From Charina bottae (lineage: Eukaryota > Chordata > Lepidosauria > Squamata > Charinaidae), in NCBI GenBank assembly GCA_023362775.1, contig JALMGJ010000001.1, positions 68,914,501 through 68,978,500 on the forward strand: 64,000 bases of DNA, written 5' to 3'. Of this stretch, positions 44,301-54,965 are shown in pieces; position 1 is the first letter of the stretch, and each line of letters begins with the position of its first letter. The notes below the pieces were generated by a model. The model saw only the letters and a list, made by a program, of their open reading frames with translations. It was not told the DNA's origin and ran no database searches. The translations under genes were made by a program, and so were the position numbers.

Positions 44301-44938
44301 AGCAACTTGAATATTTTAAACTTTGTTTTCTTATAATTAATATATCCTGTTTCCTTTGTATCAGGGTCTTGCCCATGGAATGTTGCTGATCATGTCCATG
44401 AGTATTTGACCTATGTTTGTAAACCCATAATAAATTTTGGAGATTAAAGTACTCTAGCGTCCTGCTTGAAAGACAAAATGAACCTCATCTTGAGAGAAAA
44501 CTTGTAAGTTGCAAATGGGATGGAAATTCAGGAGTTCCCTCTTACAGATTTTTCTCCAACAGTTCAGAATATAATACCTCGGTAGAAATCTGAAGGATAT
44601 CTGTGATCTGAATTTATTTCATTTGGTTTCATTTGGACTATGGTGGGAGTTATAATCACAATACATCTGAAGAGCACTAAGTTTGGAGATATCAGGCTTT
44701 TGCCACCTCCCTGACCTTTACCAAATGATCTATTTAACCCCTTGAAAAGGGCACCAGATTAATCTCCAGTTCAATATTACCTGTGGCTAAAGGAGGAATC
44801 CCTGGGGCTTATCACCATAACTGGAAACTCCTTTGCTCCATCATAGAGGATGAATCTGTATCACTTATGAACTACTGTAAAAAGGCCTGTAGCACTTTGC
44901 CTGTTCAGGGCTAATTATAATCTCCCTAATTCAGTCCT

Positions 44939-45159
44939 CCAGCTCTTGCCAACCTAGCAATTCGAAAGCATGCAAATGCAAGTAGATTAATAGGTACCAC
45001 TTCGGTGGGTAGGTAACAGCGTTCCACGCACGTCATGCGGCCACATGACCGTGGAAGCGTCTTTGGACAACACTGGCTCTTCGGCTAACAAACGGAGATG
45101 AGCACCGGCCCCTAGAGTCAGACACGACTGCACAAATGTGCGGGGGGAACCTTTACCTT
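44939..45159 (+). repeat. 5'-truncated family-A SINE
   Basis: Starts CCAGCTCTTGCCAACC without the tRNA head and ends CTTTACCTTT. The 12-bp duplication TAATTCAGTCCT is at 44927-44938 and 45160-45171. It is inserted in or at the edge of the LINE fragment at 45172. Confidence 0.88.
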
Positions 45160-45171
45160 TAATTCAGTCCT

Positions 45172-46155
45172 GGGTATTACAAACTATCCTAAACATATTT
45201 GCAGAAGCATATGATAAGCTCAGCCTCTCGCTTAACATAAAAAAAACCAAAGTGCTTTACCAGCAAGTTCGAACCAATCCCTCTGTAGTGCCATCACTAC
45301 ATTACATTCAGCTTAAAGGTGTGTCACTGGAAAATGTCGACTACTTTTCTTATCTTGGTAGCCATCTATCTACAAAAGCTGACATCAGCACTGAAATTCA
45401 GCATCGTCCGAGCTCTGCGAGTGTAGCTTTCTCCTGAATGAAGCGTAGAGTGTTCGAGGATTGGGACATTTGCAGGGAGACCAAAATGCTTGTTTATAAA
45501 GCCATTGTACTACCAACCCTATTGTATGCCTGTGAAACAGGGACCTTCTACAAACGCCACCTTCAACTTCTTGAAAGATTCCATCAATGCTGCCTCCGAA
45601 AAATTCTGCAAATTACTTGGGAAGATAGGCAGACTAATGTTAACGTATTGGAAGAAGCGAAGACCACCAGCATTGAAACAATGATCATCCAACATCAACT
45701 TCGCTGGACCGGTCATGTTGTTCGAATGCCTGACCATCATCTTCCAAAGCAGCTACTTTACTCCCAACTTAAGAATGGAAAACAGAATATTGATGGACAA
45801 CAAAAGAGATTCAAAGATGTTCTCAAAGCTAATTTTAAAAAATGTAATATCAGCATTGAGAACTAGGAAGCCCTAACTCATGAGCGTTTCAATTGGAGGT
45901 CAGCCTTTATTAAAGGCGCTATGGACTTTTAAGAAGCACGAGTACAGGGCGAAAGAGAGAAACGAGCTAAGAGGAAGGCACATCAAGCAAACCCTCATCG
46001 TGACCGTCTCCGACCTGGAAACCTATGCCCTCATTGTGGGAGGTTGTGCGGATCCAGAATTGGCCTTTACAGCCACTTACGGATCCATTGTTAAGATTTT
46101 ACTCCTGGAAGACAATCTTACTCGACTGCGAGTGATCACCAAGAGATTACATTAA
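45172..46155 (+). pseudogene. non-LTR RT C-terminal part with zinc-finger-like end
   Basis: Two frames joined near 45437 contain LSLSLNIKKTKVLYQQ, VDYFSYLGSHLS, KAIVLPTLLYACETG, LLERFHQCCLRKIL, LRWTGHVVRMPDHHLPKQLL and RFKDVLKANFKKCNI. Further on another frame gives LCPHCGRLCGSRIGLYSHLR followed by IHC, a CCHH-type finger. This layout (RT, connection, terminal CCHH) occurs in several vertebrate non-LTR clades. It differs from the BovB, CR1 and L1 copies here. The YxDD region lies upstream and is missing. Clade not assigned. Confidence 0.7.
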
Positions 46156-46346
46156 CATGGATTTTGAAATATAGTTGTCTTTTAGGTCACTCTCTTTTTA
46201 GCTCTGAGAATCTTTTGCCTTAGCTCTAATTCCCATTCCAATACATTTACTGTATATTTGAATCCAGCTTCCATGCCATCTTACACTGTGGTTCTCTATA
46301 AATTCCAGATTTTTTTAGGTCTAGGGACAAAGGATAGACCTTAGAT

Positions 46347-46562
46347 CATGGGTGTCCAACCTTTTGGCTTCTCTGGGCCACACTGAGTGAAGAGGAATTG
46401 TCTTGGGCCACACATAAAATATATAATATAGTTAATGTATATAAGTAATAAAACTTCATTTATTTATTTTTATATTTTTTATTATAAAATTTTAAAAAAG
46501 AGGAAAACATAAAACTAGTGGGGGCTGCATGCGGCCCGTGGGCCGCAGGTTGGACACGCCTG
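46347..46562. mobile_element. hAT MITE (GGTGTCCAACC family)
   Basis: CATGGGTGTCCAACCTTTTG and CAGGTTGGACACGCCTG termini; perfect 8-bp duplication CCTTAGAT (46339-46346 and 46563-46570). Interior has an AT-rich stretch and GGGCCACAC/GCGGCCCGTGGGCCGC. Confidence 0.88.
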
Positions 46563-46570
46563 CCTTAGAT

Positions 46571-47405
46571 GGAAAGTACCAGTTTAGGTATCATAGCTGA
46601 CTCCTACTTATAGATGTGGCTGCTGTGGAGTTGTCCAGTCCATGCTCTTTTAATTGGGACTCTAACAGAAGGGTGAGGATGAGTTATTTTCTCACACTTT
46701 CTCTATTCCGATCTCAGTTGACTTTCATGGAGTGGGAGGAGGGGTGTCAGAAAAGTAAACTTGGCTGTGACCAAGCAATTGAAGCAAAACATGTAAAAAA
46801 GGGACAGGGCTTCAATCGCATGGTTGTGATCACTGTCTTGACTTGTTTGACACCCTTGCAGAGGCCCCTCTACACCCCACCCCAGTGGCTGCGCTCAATA
46901 AAAGTCACATGGCATGCATATACATGGAAGTAAATACAACGGTACAGAATTTCAAGTCTAGTTTCCTCTTTAGATTTAGATCAGAAGGCTGTTTGGATAG
47001 GAAGAGCTTTTTCTGTGGTCAACACTTTGACAGTTAGTCCAATGAAAACTGGGTAGCTCCCTGTACCTAGAAGAACCTGGAATGGACCTTTATCTAACAG
47101 GGTTAGAAAAGACTGCCTTAAAACACAGATATCCCTAGTATACTGTACTTTTTAATGGATTACACATTTAAACTGCTTTGAAAATTGGTACACAAATACA
47201 ATAACATGTTTTAAAAATTGTATTTGTTGGCAGCCGTGTTATTATTCTAAGATAGATATTCTAAGATAATATTTAAATTGTCTTATGCAGTACTTAATCA
47301 CAAAGTTGCCTGTTGAAGGGTTTTTAATTATTGTTTTCATTTGAAAATGTGGGGAGGAATGCATTCCCTTACTGATGAATTTAGAATTTGTTTCCCTTTC
47401 TCAAG
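46571..47405. other. no gene seen
   Basis: Mixed-composition sequence with chance ORFs (46616-46933). No recognisable repeat. Confidence 0.45.
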
Positions 47406-47480
47406 TCTGTTTTTATTTATTTATTTATTTATTTATGAACATATTTATATCCCGCCCATCTCCCCCGCAAGGAGGGACCC
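47406..47480 (-). repeat. (TTTA)n with CR1 3' end
   Basis: TTTATTTATTTATTTA then TTTATATCCCGCCCATCTCC: antisense CR1/L3-type 3' terminus. A similar piece is at 54616-54677. Confidence 0.7.
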
Positions 47481-49811
47481 TGTTTTTGGCTCCATTTAAT
47501 TTGTGCTGACCATCCAAAGGAACTTAGGCTAAGACTGTAAACTGTTCATACTTATTGGTATGCGGCTGAATATTTTGGATGTTTTCATTTAAAAAGGCCT
47601 ACTGCTTTTCAGAATTCCAAGAACATTGAAATCCCGCAATGAGCTATGATCTAGAAAATGATTACCTCAAGGTCCGTGGTAGAATATTATCCATTTATAA
47701 CAGCCGAAATGTTCAGATGTGATCACTGAGCATGAGAACTGTAGTCAAAAGTTATTAGACAATTGTTGCTGTCTTTTTGGGTGTTGTGTTTTTAATGGTG
47801 TCATCTGGCCTCAGTCTCTCTCTCTACCATTCAAAGTCTTCAGCTAAGTCATCTTGCAAAATAATATGAAATTTCCAGTGCAGTGGCTACAGAAGCTTGT
47901 TTTATTTTTGTTTCAAGGTTCATTTGCAAGCATAATGGCCATTCTCTTCCATTCTCCCCCCCTCCCACATCTCTCCAGTGGAGAGGAAACCTAGGAGGCA
48001 AATTGCAACCAAGCTTGCAAGCTTTCTGTGAGTGGCATCTTTGCCAAAGGGGCAAGCAGCTCAGAGCAGCTGCAGGGAGCACACCAGCTTTTTATACTTG
48101 CAAATCACATGGATTTACAATTAGTGTGGAAGAGTGCTTTTTTTTCAATATTATACTCTGCATGAATATGTTTCGCTTGAATAAAAGAAATGAATCACTC
48201 AAAGGCTATTCTGTTCCAGAGGATTTAAAAAAAAATATCCATACTTTAGGCACTAAAATGTTTGTTTTCTGCACATATCACAGGCCAGGAAACGGAAAAG
48301 GTGGAGAGGATTTTGAAGCCACTATGAAGCTCTGTTGAAATAATAATAAGCATACCGAGCTGCTTCCAAACAAGACTCTTATAAGTGTGTCATTGCCCTG
48401 CCTCACTTATGGATTTTTATGGCAGATCCAGATGTTGGGCCTTTTCTCCAAGGCTCAGTTATCCACTTGACCCTGAACCAACAAAAATTTGCTGTCCCCA
48501 CTGCTGATCCCTCCACAGCCCTTATTCTGGCTTGCCTGTGGATGGTGGTGCCTGATTCAGCTTAAGAGGGAAAATACTTCTTGAAATCCAAAAGAGGCTG
48601 GTTCCTTCATGGTTGAGGACTAGATGGCAATGTCATGGCAAATGGCATAATAGAAAAGTTGCCAAGGTCTTGTACTATGGTTAGATGTAAATGGGGAAAG
48701 GCCCATTGTTCCCTTCACTTGGACTATCCTCCCACTAACTCTATATTCCCCTCCCCCAAAACAATCCATGAAGAAAGAGAAATGGATGAGCTGTGCAGTG
48801 GTTTTGAACCTTCCACCTTGAAGCTCCTCAAGTTTGCAGTATTTATGGTATAAAATAGATAAACCTGCAGACATGCAATTCCATGTACAAATTTCATAAC
48901 GGCAATTCAAAATACGCCTGAAGTTCCTTCTCACAAACCCTAGGGTCATTATAGCAGGACTACGCATCAAGGAATCCTCTGGTTGTTTGCTAATGAGATG
49001 TCTTTTTTTTGTAAGGCTACTTCTGATGTGCAAATGATCTGTAGCAGTATCCCCTAACTAAGTAAGTAATGACTGCTGTTAACCTTGGGTACCTATTTAC
49101 TCCCACTCTTTCATACAGCACTAGTTACACATCCTCATGTATGTGAAAATGGAGTTTTCCAAAAGAACAACAATACTGTTTCTACGTATCTGGAGAAGAC
49201 CAAACCAATGCTTTCAGTAGACAGTCTCCATACTTGTATAAGACGGCCAGATGTTCCTCTTTACAAAAGGCAGTCCTCTTCTGGCAAGCATGCTCTGGAT
49301 TGTCCAGTCCAAGTCGTCTTTAAAGAAAAATAACCCTAAAAAGAAAGAGATCAGTGGCATTGAATTTTCCCATGAACAAGTCCTAAACAACACAGCAGAC
49401 TGAGCAGCAAAGATGCCCAATCACAGTAATGCTCCCACCATCAGAAGATATCAACATTGAGCAAATGCAGGGAATTGGTGGAAACAAAGGGCTGGAATGG
49501 AGGCAGGAGACAGAGTTAAGCTGCAGCCACTGCTTCACGGAGAAGGGGGAACAAGCATATTAGCGCTATCCTCCATGTGTAGATGGCAGATGTCTGCTGT
49601 GAAGAGCCAATAAGGATCTGAGGAAAGTCAGCATTCTTAATCACTGGAGAGCCTCCATGGATAGAGAGATACTTATGCTTAAGAAAGATACTTAAGAAAG
49701 ATACTTAAGAAAGGGAGAATAAGGCTAGAATACAGACTGAACAGGTCTCAAGCCTTAAGCGAACATATCTTGAAGTATGAACCACTACGGAACCTTTGAT
49801 TTACTCTAAAG
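47481..49811. other. no gene or recognisable repeat seen
   Basis: ORFs of 137-151 codons at 47883-48338 (+) and 48620-49033 (-) show no family motifs or splice-site support. A 14-16 bp unit (AAGAAAGATACTTA) is repeated three times near 49680-49715. Confidence 0.45.
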
Positions 49812-49823
49812 TAAGCATGTACA

Positions 49824-50161
49824 TAGGGGCGTGGTGGCTCAGCGGGTAAGACGCCAGGCTTGTTGATCAGAAGATTGCAAGTTTGGAGGTTCGAATCCCT
49901 AGCCCTGCGTGCGGAGTGAGCTCCCGCACTCGCCCCAGCTCTTGCCAACCTAGCAATTTGAAAGCATGCAAATGCAAGTAGATGAATAGGTACCACTTCG
50001 GTGGGTAGGTAACAGCGTTCCGCACACGTCATGCGGCCACATGACCGTGGAAGCGTCTTCAGACAACGCTGGCTCTTCGGCTAACAAACGGAGATGAGCA
50101 CCAGCCCCTAGAGTCGGACACGACTGCACAAATGTGCGGGGGAAACCTTTACCTTTACCTT
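49824..50161 (+). repeat. family-A SINE, full length
   Basis: Head GGGCGTGGTGGCTCAGCGGG, end CTTTACCTTTACCTT; 12-bp duplication TAAGCATGTACA (49812-49823 and 50162-50173). Confidence 0.93.
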
Positions 50162-50173
50162 TAAGCATGTACA

Positions 50174-51770
50174 GATTTCCTTGTGCTCGCAGCTAATCAC
50201 AAAAGCTGCTCTAGTCCATGTCGTTGTTTCAAAAGGGATGAAAATGCAGCACAAAGCCCTCAATATTAGTTTCCACCTCAGCTTGCAGGGAGGAACCTCC
50301 TCTAAACAGCATAGCAGTAGCCTATGCCTGCTGAACTGGAGTAAGTTAAGCCCAGATTTCCACAGTCTCTTCCTTTTTGTGAACATGCATGAGAGGAATT
50401 TCTATGTATGTATCTGCAGATATAGGGAATCAATTGCTGTGCCTGTTTACAAGCAGGTCTACTTGTTTATTTACTCACCTTGTTCCTGTCGCAATCTCAT
50501 GACTTGCATCGATGTACAAGTTACGCAAAGAAATGATTAAAACATCCACAGTGAGATTAAAACAAAAATAAACTAAGTAAGAAAATCATAAAATTAACAA
50601 GCATATATACCAGTGAACAGTGAAAAATGTTTTAAAAAGATGGCACCGTTTTAATGCATAGTTATTATTTTAATTAACATTAATGTAATGTAATGCACTG
50701 CCCACTTTGAGAGACTGGCCTCTGGCCAGCATGCGTAAGCAGAAACATATGCACACATGCTTTGAGGAGAAAACTCCAGGATTGGTTTTAGTTGAAACTG
50801 GTAACTCTAGTAGACAGGGAAGAAGTGCCACCATGTACAGTATTTTTGTCCTTATAATCTTCTGTTTAACCTTCTTTTTTTCAGGGAGGACTGGCTGTTT
50901 AAAATTCAGGGTTGGATAAATATAGCAAACCAGGACTAAAAAGCCTACGGCCACCATTTTAAACAAGTCAGTTTTTATGGCTGTGTTGCAGTCCTTTCCA
51001 AAATAACAAGAATGTGCAGACCAGTCATGGTTGTGAAGGAAAAACATTCCAGAATGGAAACCATCAGGGTGGGGTGGGGTGGGGGGAGCAAACTTCCAAA
51101 TGGGTGGAGTTGTCTGCAGGGGAGATCCAGAAAAGTCAAGAAGGTGCCCACAACCATGAGATCAAAGCCCACCCCTTTTTAAAATGTGTCACAATGTCAC
51201 AAAGTCATAGCCACCATCTTGGCTTTTTTGACCCCCACCCTCCATCCCCCCAGGATGCCCCTGCAAAAGGGTCTTTCCTGAAATACCCAAGCAGGTTCCA
51301 AATAAGACCGGCAATTCCTTTAAAGTTTAAGTCAGAACCACCTTTTAGTGCTGAGAAGCTACATGTAACATCAAATTAGACATAGTTTAGGCTTTACAAT
51401 ACATTTTCCCCATGTTTATTGACTCAAAATGGTAGGAAACAGCTGCTTATTTTCAGCATGTGTAGTCAGCATGAACTTCAGGGGCATCATCACACTCCTA
51501 GGGCCTCAGTCTCCCTATATAATCACAAAAGTTTTTTTTTAATGCAGCCCATCATAGAGCCCAAAAACAGTATTCTTAATTAATGCAAATCAGTGTTACC
51601 TTTCCCCCCCATCTGGGTGAAGAATCTTGTCTTTTGGTGGTGTACAAGTGGCCAGATACAATAGTGAGGTGATTAATGCTTTAAAACCAGTTAAGGTCAC
51701 AATCTCTAAGTTAATCAGGCCACTTAAGGCATTTCCACACAAAGATTTTGCACAGTTTGGAAGCAGCTTC
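50174..51770. other. no gene seen
   Basis: Chance ORFs only (such as 50181-50540, 50670-51047). GGGGTGGGGTGGGG at 51070-51090 is a short G-rich run. Confidence 0.45.
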
Positions 51771-51836
51771 AGACATCTGCCCAGAGTCTACCGTGGTAGA
51801 GATGGGCGGTGATAAATTTGATTAATAAATAAAAAA
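51771..51836 (+). repeat. CR1 3'-end fragment
   Basis: CTGCCCAGAGTCTACCGTGG, GAGATGGGCGGTGATAAATT and AATAAATAAAAAA: sense CR1/L3 3' end, the complement of the piece at 28487-28570. Confidence 0.75.
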
Positions 51837-52294
51837 ATCTGTCTTCCCATGATGTTAGCCATGCATCGATTTATTTTTATCCCACCCGCATTATGGTGAA
51901 ACTATTGTGAAGCTAGATTTTTGTTTTGTTGTTTAAAACACTTTGGCTCCATTTCCCATTTCGGAGGAAATTCTTGCCTCACTGCAAACCAGTGAGTTTC
52001 AGGTCCTGAGAGATTTGTAGTTTGAGGGCTTTGTAGTGCCCCTTCAGGACAAATCAACAAACAAACATATAAAGGATTAATAACAGTTTTTGTCAGTTTC
52101 CCCTTTTTTCCCACCACCAGAGCACTTAGTGTGCAAAGTGCAAGGCTGCCTAGCTGCCCTGCCTCTTCTTTGGGTGGGAGGACTTTTGTGTGCGTGTGAG
52201 ACCTCTGAAAAAAATATTTGTTACATTGCTATCTTGCCTTTCTGCTAAGCAGCCTTTTCCCCTTTGAACATAAACTTTCCTGCCATATTAATCA

Positions 52295-52927
52295 ATGTAT
52301 CATTGTTTGCAAAGTGCCTGCAGTGTCTCAAGTGAGAGGTGTTCTGAAAATGTAAAGTAAATGCCTAAGAGATTCTTTATCCGAGGATTATTTTCAGACA
52401 GTTATCTGAAAGTCAGCCAGCTTCAAAAGTAAGGTCAAAGGGTGCAGCTGTTTGAGAAGCAGAATCTGCGAATCACTTTGAAGGTGCAGAATAGGTTGCA
52501 TGGATATTTGGATCCAGGTCTTAAGGTTTTCTTTTGCAAATACCAAGATTTTGAGGCCATTGTATTATTTAGATCAGTGTTTCTCAAACTTGGCAGCTTT
52601 AAGATGTGTGGTCGACTCCCAGAATTCCCCAGCCAGCATAGCTGGCTGGGGAATTCTGGGAGTTGATGTCCACACGTCTTAAAGTTGACAAGTTTGAGAA
52701 ACACTAATTTAGATCAATGGGAAAAGATGGTTTCCTGTCCAATATTCTTACAAGAAAGAAATTGATATTGCTTTTTAAATAAAGCAAAGAGCCACACACC
52801 AGGCTTCCTGGCTAAATTACTGTCTGAAAATAGTAGTCCAATAAAGAATCTTTTAGGCATTTACTTTACATTTTCAGAACACCTCTCATTTGAGACACTG
52901 CAGGCACTTTGCAAACAATGATACATT
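52295..52927. repeat. 633-bp fold-back structure with ~111-bp inverted arms
   Basis: The left arm 52295-52405 (AATGTATCATTGTTTGC ... TTTTCAGACAGTTAT) and right arm 52816-52927 are reverse complements with only a handful of differences. The 410-bp interior contains a separate hAT hairpin (52575-52706). No ORF. Flanks show no certain target duplication. Confidence 0.75.
52575..52706. mobile_element. palindromic hAT MITE (CAGTGTTTCTCAAAC family)
   Basis: The 132-bp insert is almost fully self-complementary (CAGTGTTTCTCAAACTTG ... CAAGTTTGAGAAACACT, centre CAGCATAGCTGGCTG); 8-bp duplication ATTTAGAT (52567-52574 and 52707-52714). Confidence 0.85.
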
Positions 52928-53132
52928 TAGCTTTATGAAAGCTCTGGTGAAATAGACATTATCCATAGTTCCAATGGAGGAAAACTAAGGCACGGTGGTG
53001 GCGGTGATGGTGGTAGTAGCTTTTTAATACAAAATCTCCATTATTTTGAAATGCCTCTATTTTCCTATACTCACTTCAGGCCCACTGTTAAAAATGCAAA
53101 TTGATCTCAATCGCAGGGTGTTTGTTTGCTAT

Positions 53133-53786
53133 TGTTAGAAGGAATTAAGATCTCTCCCTGCCCTCCATGTTGTCTCCCCCCAAGAACACTGCCTTCCTGC
53201 AATATTGCCTTCTCCTTGAGCAAGGTAAAAGGTTAAAAGTTACAAAATAGAATGGGTTCCATGCAAAAGGGGATGCCAGAGATTAAAATGTAAAGGAAGC
53301 CCAACTGTTTGGACAAAGGATTCCCTTCCGATTTAATCAGAGACCTTGTAAAACAAAAGGTCACTCTTTCACACAACTTAGCCAGCCCATTCAGGTAAAC
53401 ATTCTTCCCCAGCCAAACAGATCTCCATAATCTAATCACAAAGGTGACAGCCAATCCAATTCACAAAAGTGAACATTCCAAGCTAGTAGACAAAGCCACA
53501 GCCCCGGAAACACAAACAGCAGGGGGCCTGACCACAGAGCTCCGCCTCTCTGAAATCCAGTAAACTGCACTTTTCTCCAGTTCCTAGAGGGCGGAGACAC
53601 CTTTGCATAACAGCAGCCAAGCTCTCCTATATAAAGAGCTTGTGGGGGAAATACATGTGTGGCCACCTTCCAACCAGTGTACTCTGTACATGCTCTTGGG
53701 AAATAAAACCACCTCTGTTCCAGCAACTGCCTGCGTCTTTTCATTCCCGGCTCGGGACGAACCCTTGGTGAGATTTCCTTCCAACA
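53133..53786 (+). repeat. solo LTR of an ERV1-like endogenous retrovirus
   Basis: The 654-bp unit starts TGTTAGAAGGAA and ends TTCCTTCCAACA (inverted TG..CA ends), flanked by the 4-bp duplication CTAT (53129-53132 and 53787-53790). TATA box TATATAAAG is at 53628-53636 and the poly(A) signal AATAAA at 53702-53707, followed by a GT/TC-rich U5 start. Four-base duplications and this layout fit gammaretrovirus-like (class I) LTRs. No gag, pol or env sequence was found beside it. Confidence 0.8.
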
Positions 53787-53887
53787 CTATACTGTGGCAA
53801 GAGCTCTGGCAGCAGTCTTACCTTACTAAAAGCAGAGTGGCCTAATGCAAAAGAGAATTGGATCCTATACTTTCCGTAGCAGGAAAG

Positions 53888-54245
53888 GCAGGTTTGTATA
53901 CTCTCACCCTACCTATTCAACCTGTACGCAGAACACATCATGTGACGTGCTGGGCTTGATGAATCCAAGGCTGGAGTTAAAATCGCTGGAAGAAACATTA
54001 ACAATCTCAGATATGCAGATGATGCCACTTTGATGGCTGAAAGCGAGGAGGAGCTGAGGAGCCTTATGACGAAGGTGAAAGAAGAAAGTGCAAAAGCTGG
54101 GTTGCAGCTAAACCTAAAAAAAAACAAGATTATGGCAACCAGAAGACAGGATACCCTGGAGAAGATGCTGATGTTAGGGAAAGTGGAAGGCTTTGGAAGA
54201 GGGGCCGACCAAGGGCAAGATGGATGGATGATATTCTGGAGGTGA
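53888..54245 (+). mobile_element. BovB LINE fragment with internal deletion
   Basis: Contains ISDMQMM in the frame reading to 54033 and, in the next frame, MAESEEELRSLMTKVKEESA then LQLNLKKNKIMAT. It jumps directly to RRQDTLEKMLMLGKVEG, about 500-600 bp downstream in an intact copy (compare 55500 with 56050). Both parts are BovB, so the middle was deleted. Confidence 0.8.
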
Positions 54246-54439
54246 TCACTCTTCCCCACCCCATTTTTTAGATTTATAACTGTCCTGCCAGACAAAGAGC
54301 CCTTTTGTATTCAAAACTTGCACATGTTTTGCAAACCAAAAAAAAGGAAAAGCCTAATAAAAGTATTGCCATAATGTAGTTTGAGACTTTTTTTTTCTTC
54401 TGCCAATGCAGCTGCTTTTGTCTTTTTTACAGGGCTATG

Positions 54440-54792
54440 GAAAGTTTGTTGTTGTTTATTTGTTTAATTGCTTCTGACTCTTCGTGACTTCATGGACCAG
54501 CGCATGCCAGAGTTTCCTGATGGCTGTCACCACCCCCAGCTCCCCCAAGGTCAAGTCCGTCACCTCCAGAATATCATCCATCCATCTTGTCCTTGGTCGG
54601 CCCCTCTTCCTTTTATTTTATTTATTTATTTATTTATTACATTTATATCCCGCCCATCTCCCCCACAAGGAGGGACCTTTTGCCTTCCACCTTCCCCAGC
54701 ATCAGCATCTTCTCCAGGGTATCCTGTCTTCTCATTATGTGGCCAAAGTACTTCAGTTTTGCCTTTAATACCATTCCCTCAAGTGAGCAGTC
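54440..54792 (-). mobile_element. BovB LINE 3' fragment, antisense, with inserted CR1 tail
   Basis: Antisense BovB 3' end (GTTGTTGTTTATTTG, CTTCGTGACTTCATGGACCA, CCTTCCACCTTCCCCAGCAT, CTTCAGTTTTGCCTTTAA). A (TATT)n plus CCCGCCCATCTCCCC CR1-type tail is inserted at 54616-54677. It gives the spurious N-terminus of the long ORF that continues into the next element. Confidence 0.82.
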
Positions 54793-54965
54793 TAAGGACT
54801 AATTCAAAACATGGATATTTCTTAAGTGAAAAGCCGCATAATAAAAGGTTAAATTTGGAATTCCAAACCCACCCTGAGATGTTTTTAAATATAACACTTT
54901 TTTTACAAAGCCTTGGTCTTTTCCCAGCAAGTATAAAGTTAAGAAATTATTTTTGCCATTTTCTA

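Noticed and set aside
47883..49033. ORFs of 137-151 codons as host genes
   Set aside because: Low-complexity or unremarkable sequence, no motifs, no splice or promoter support.
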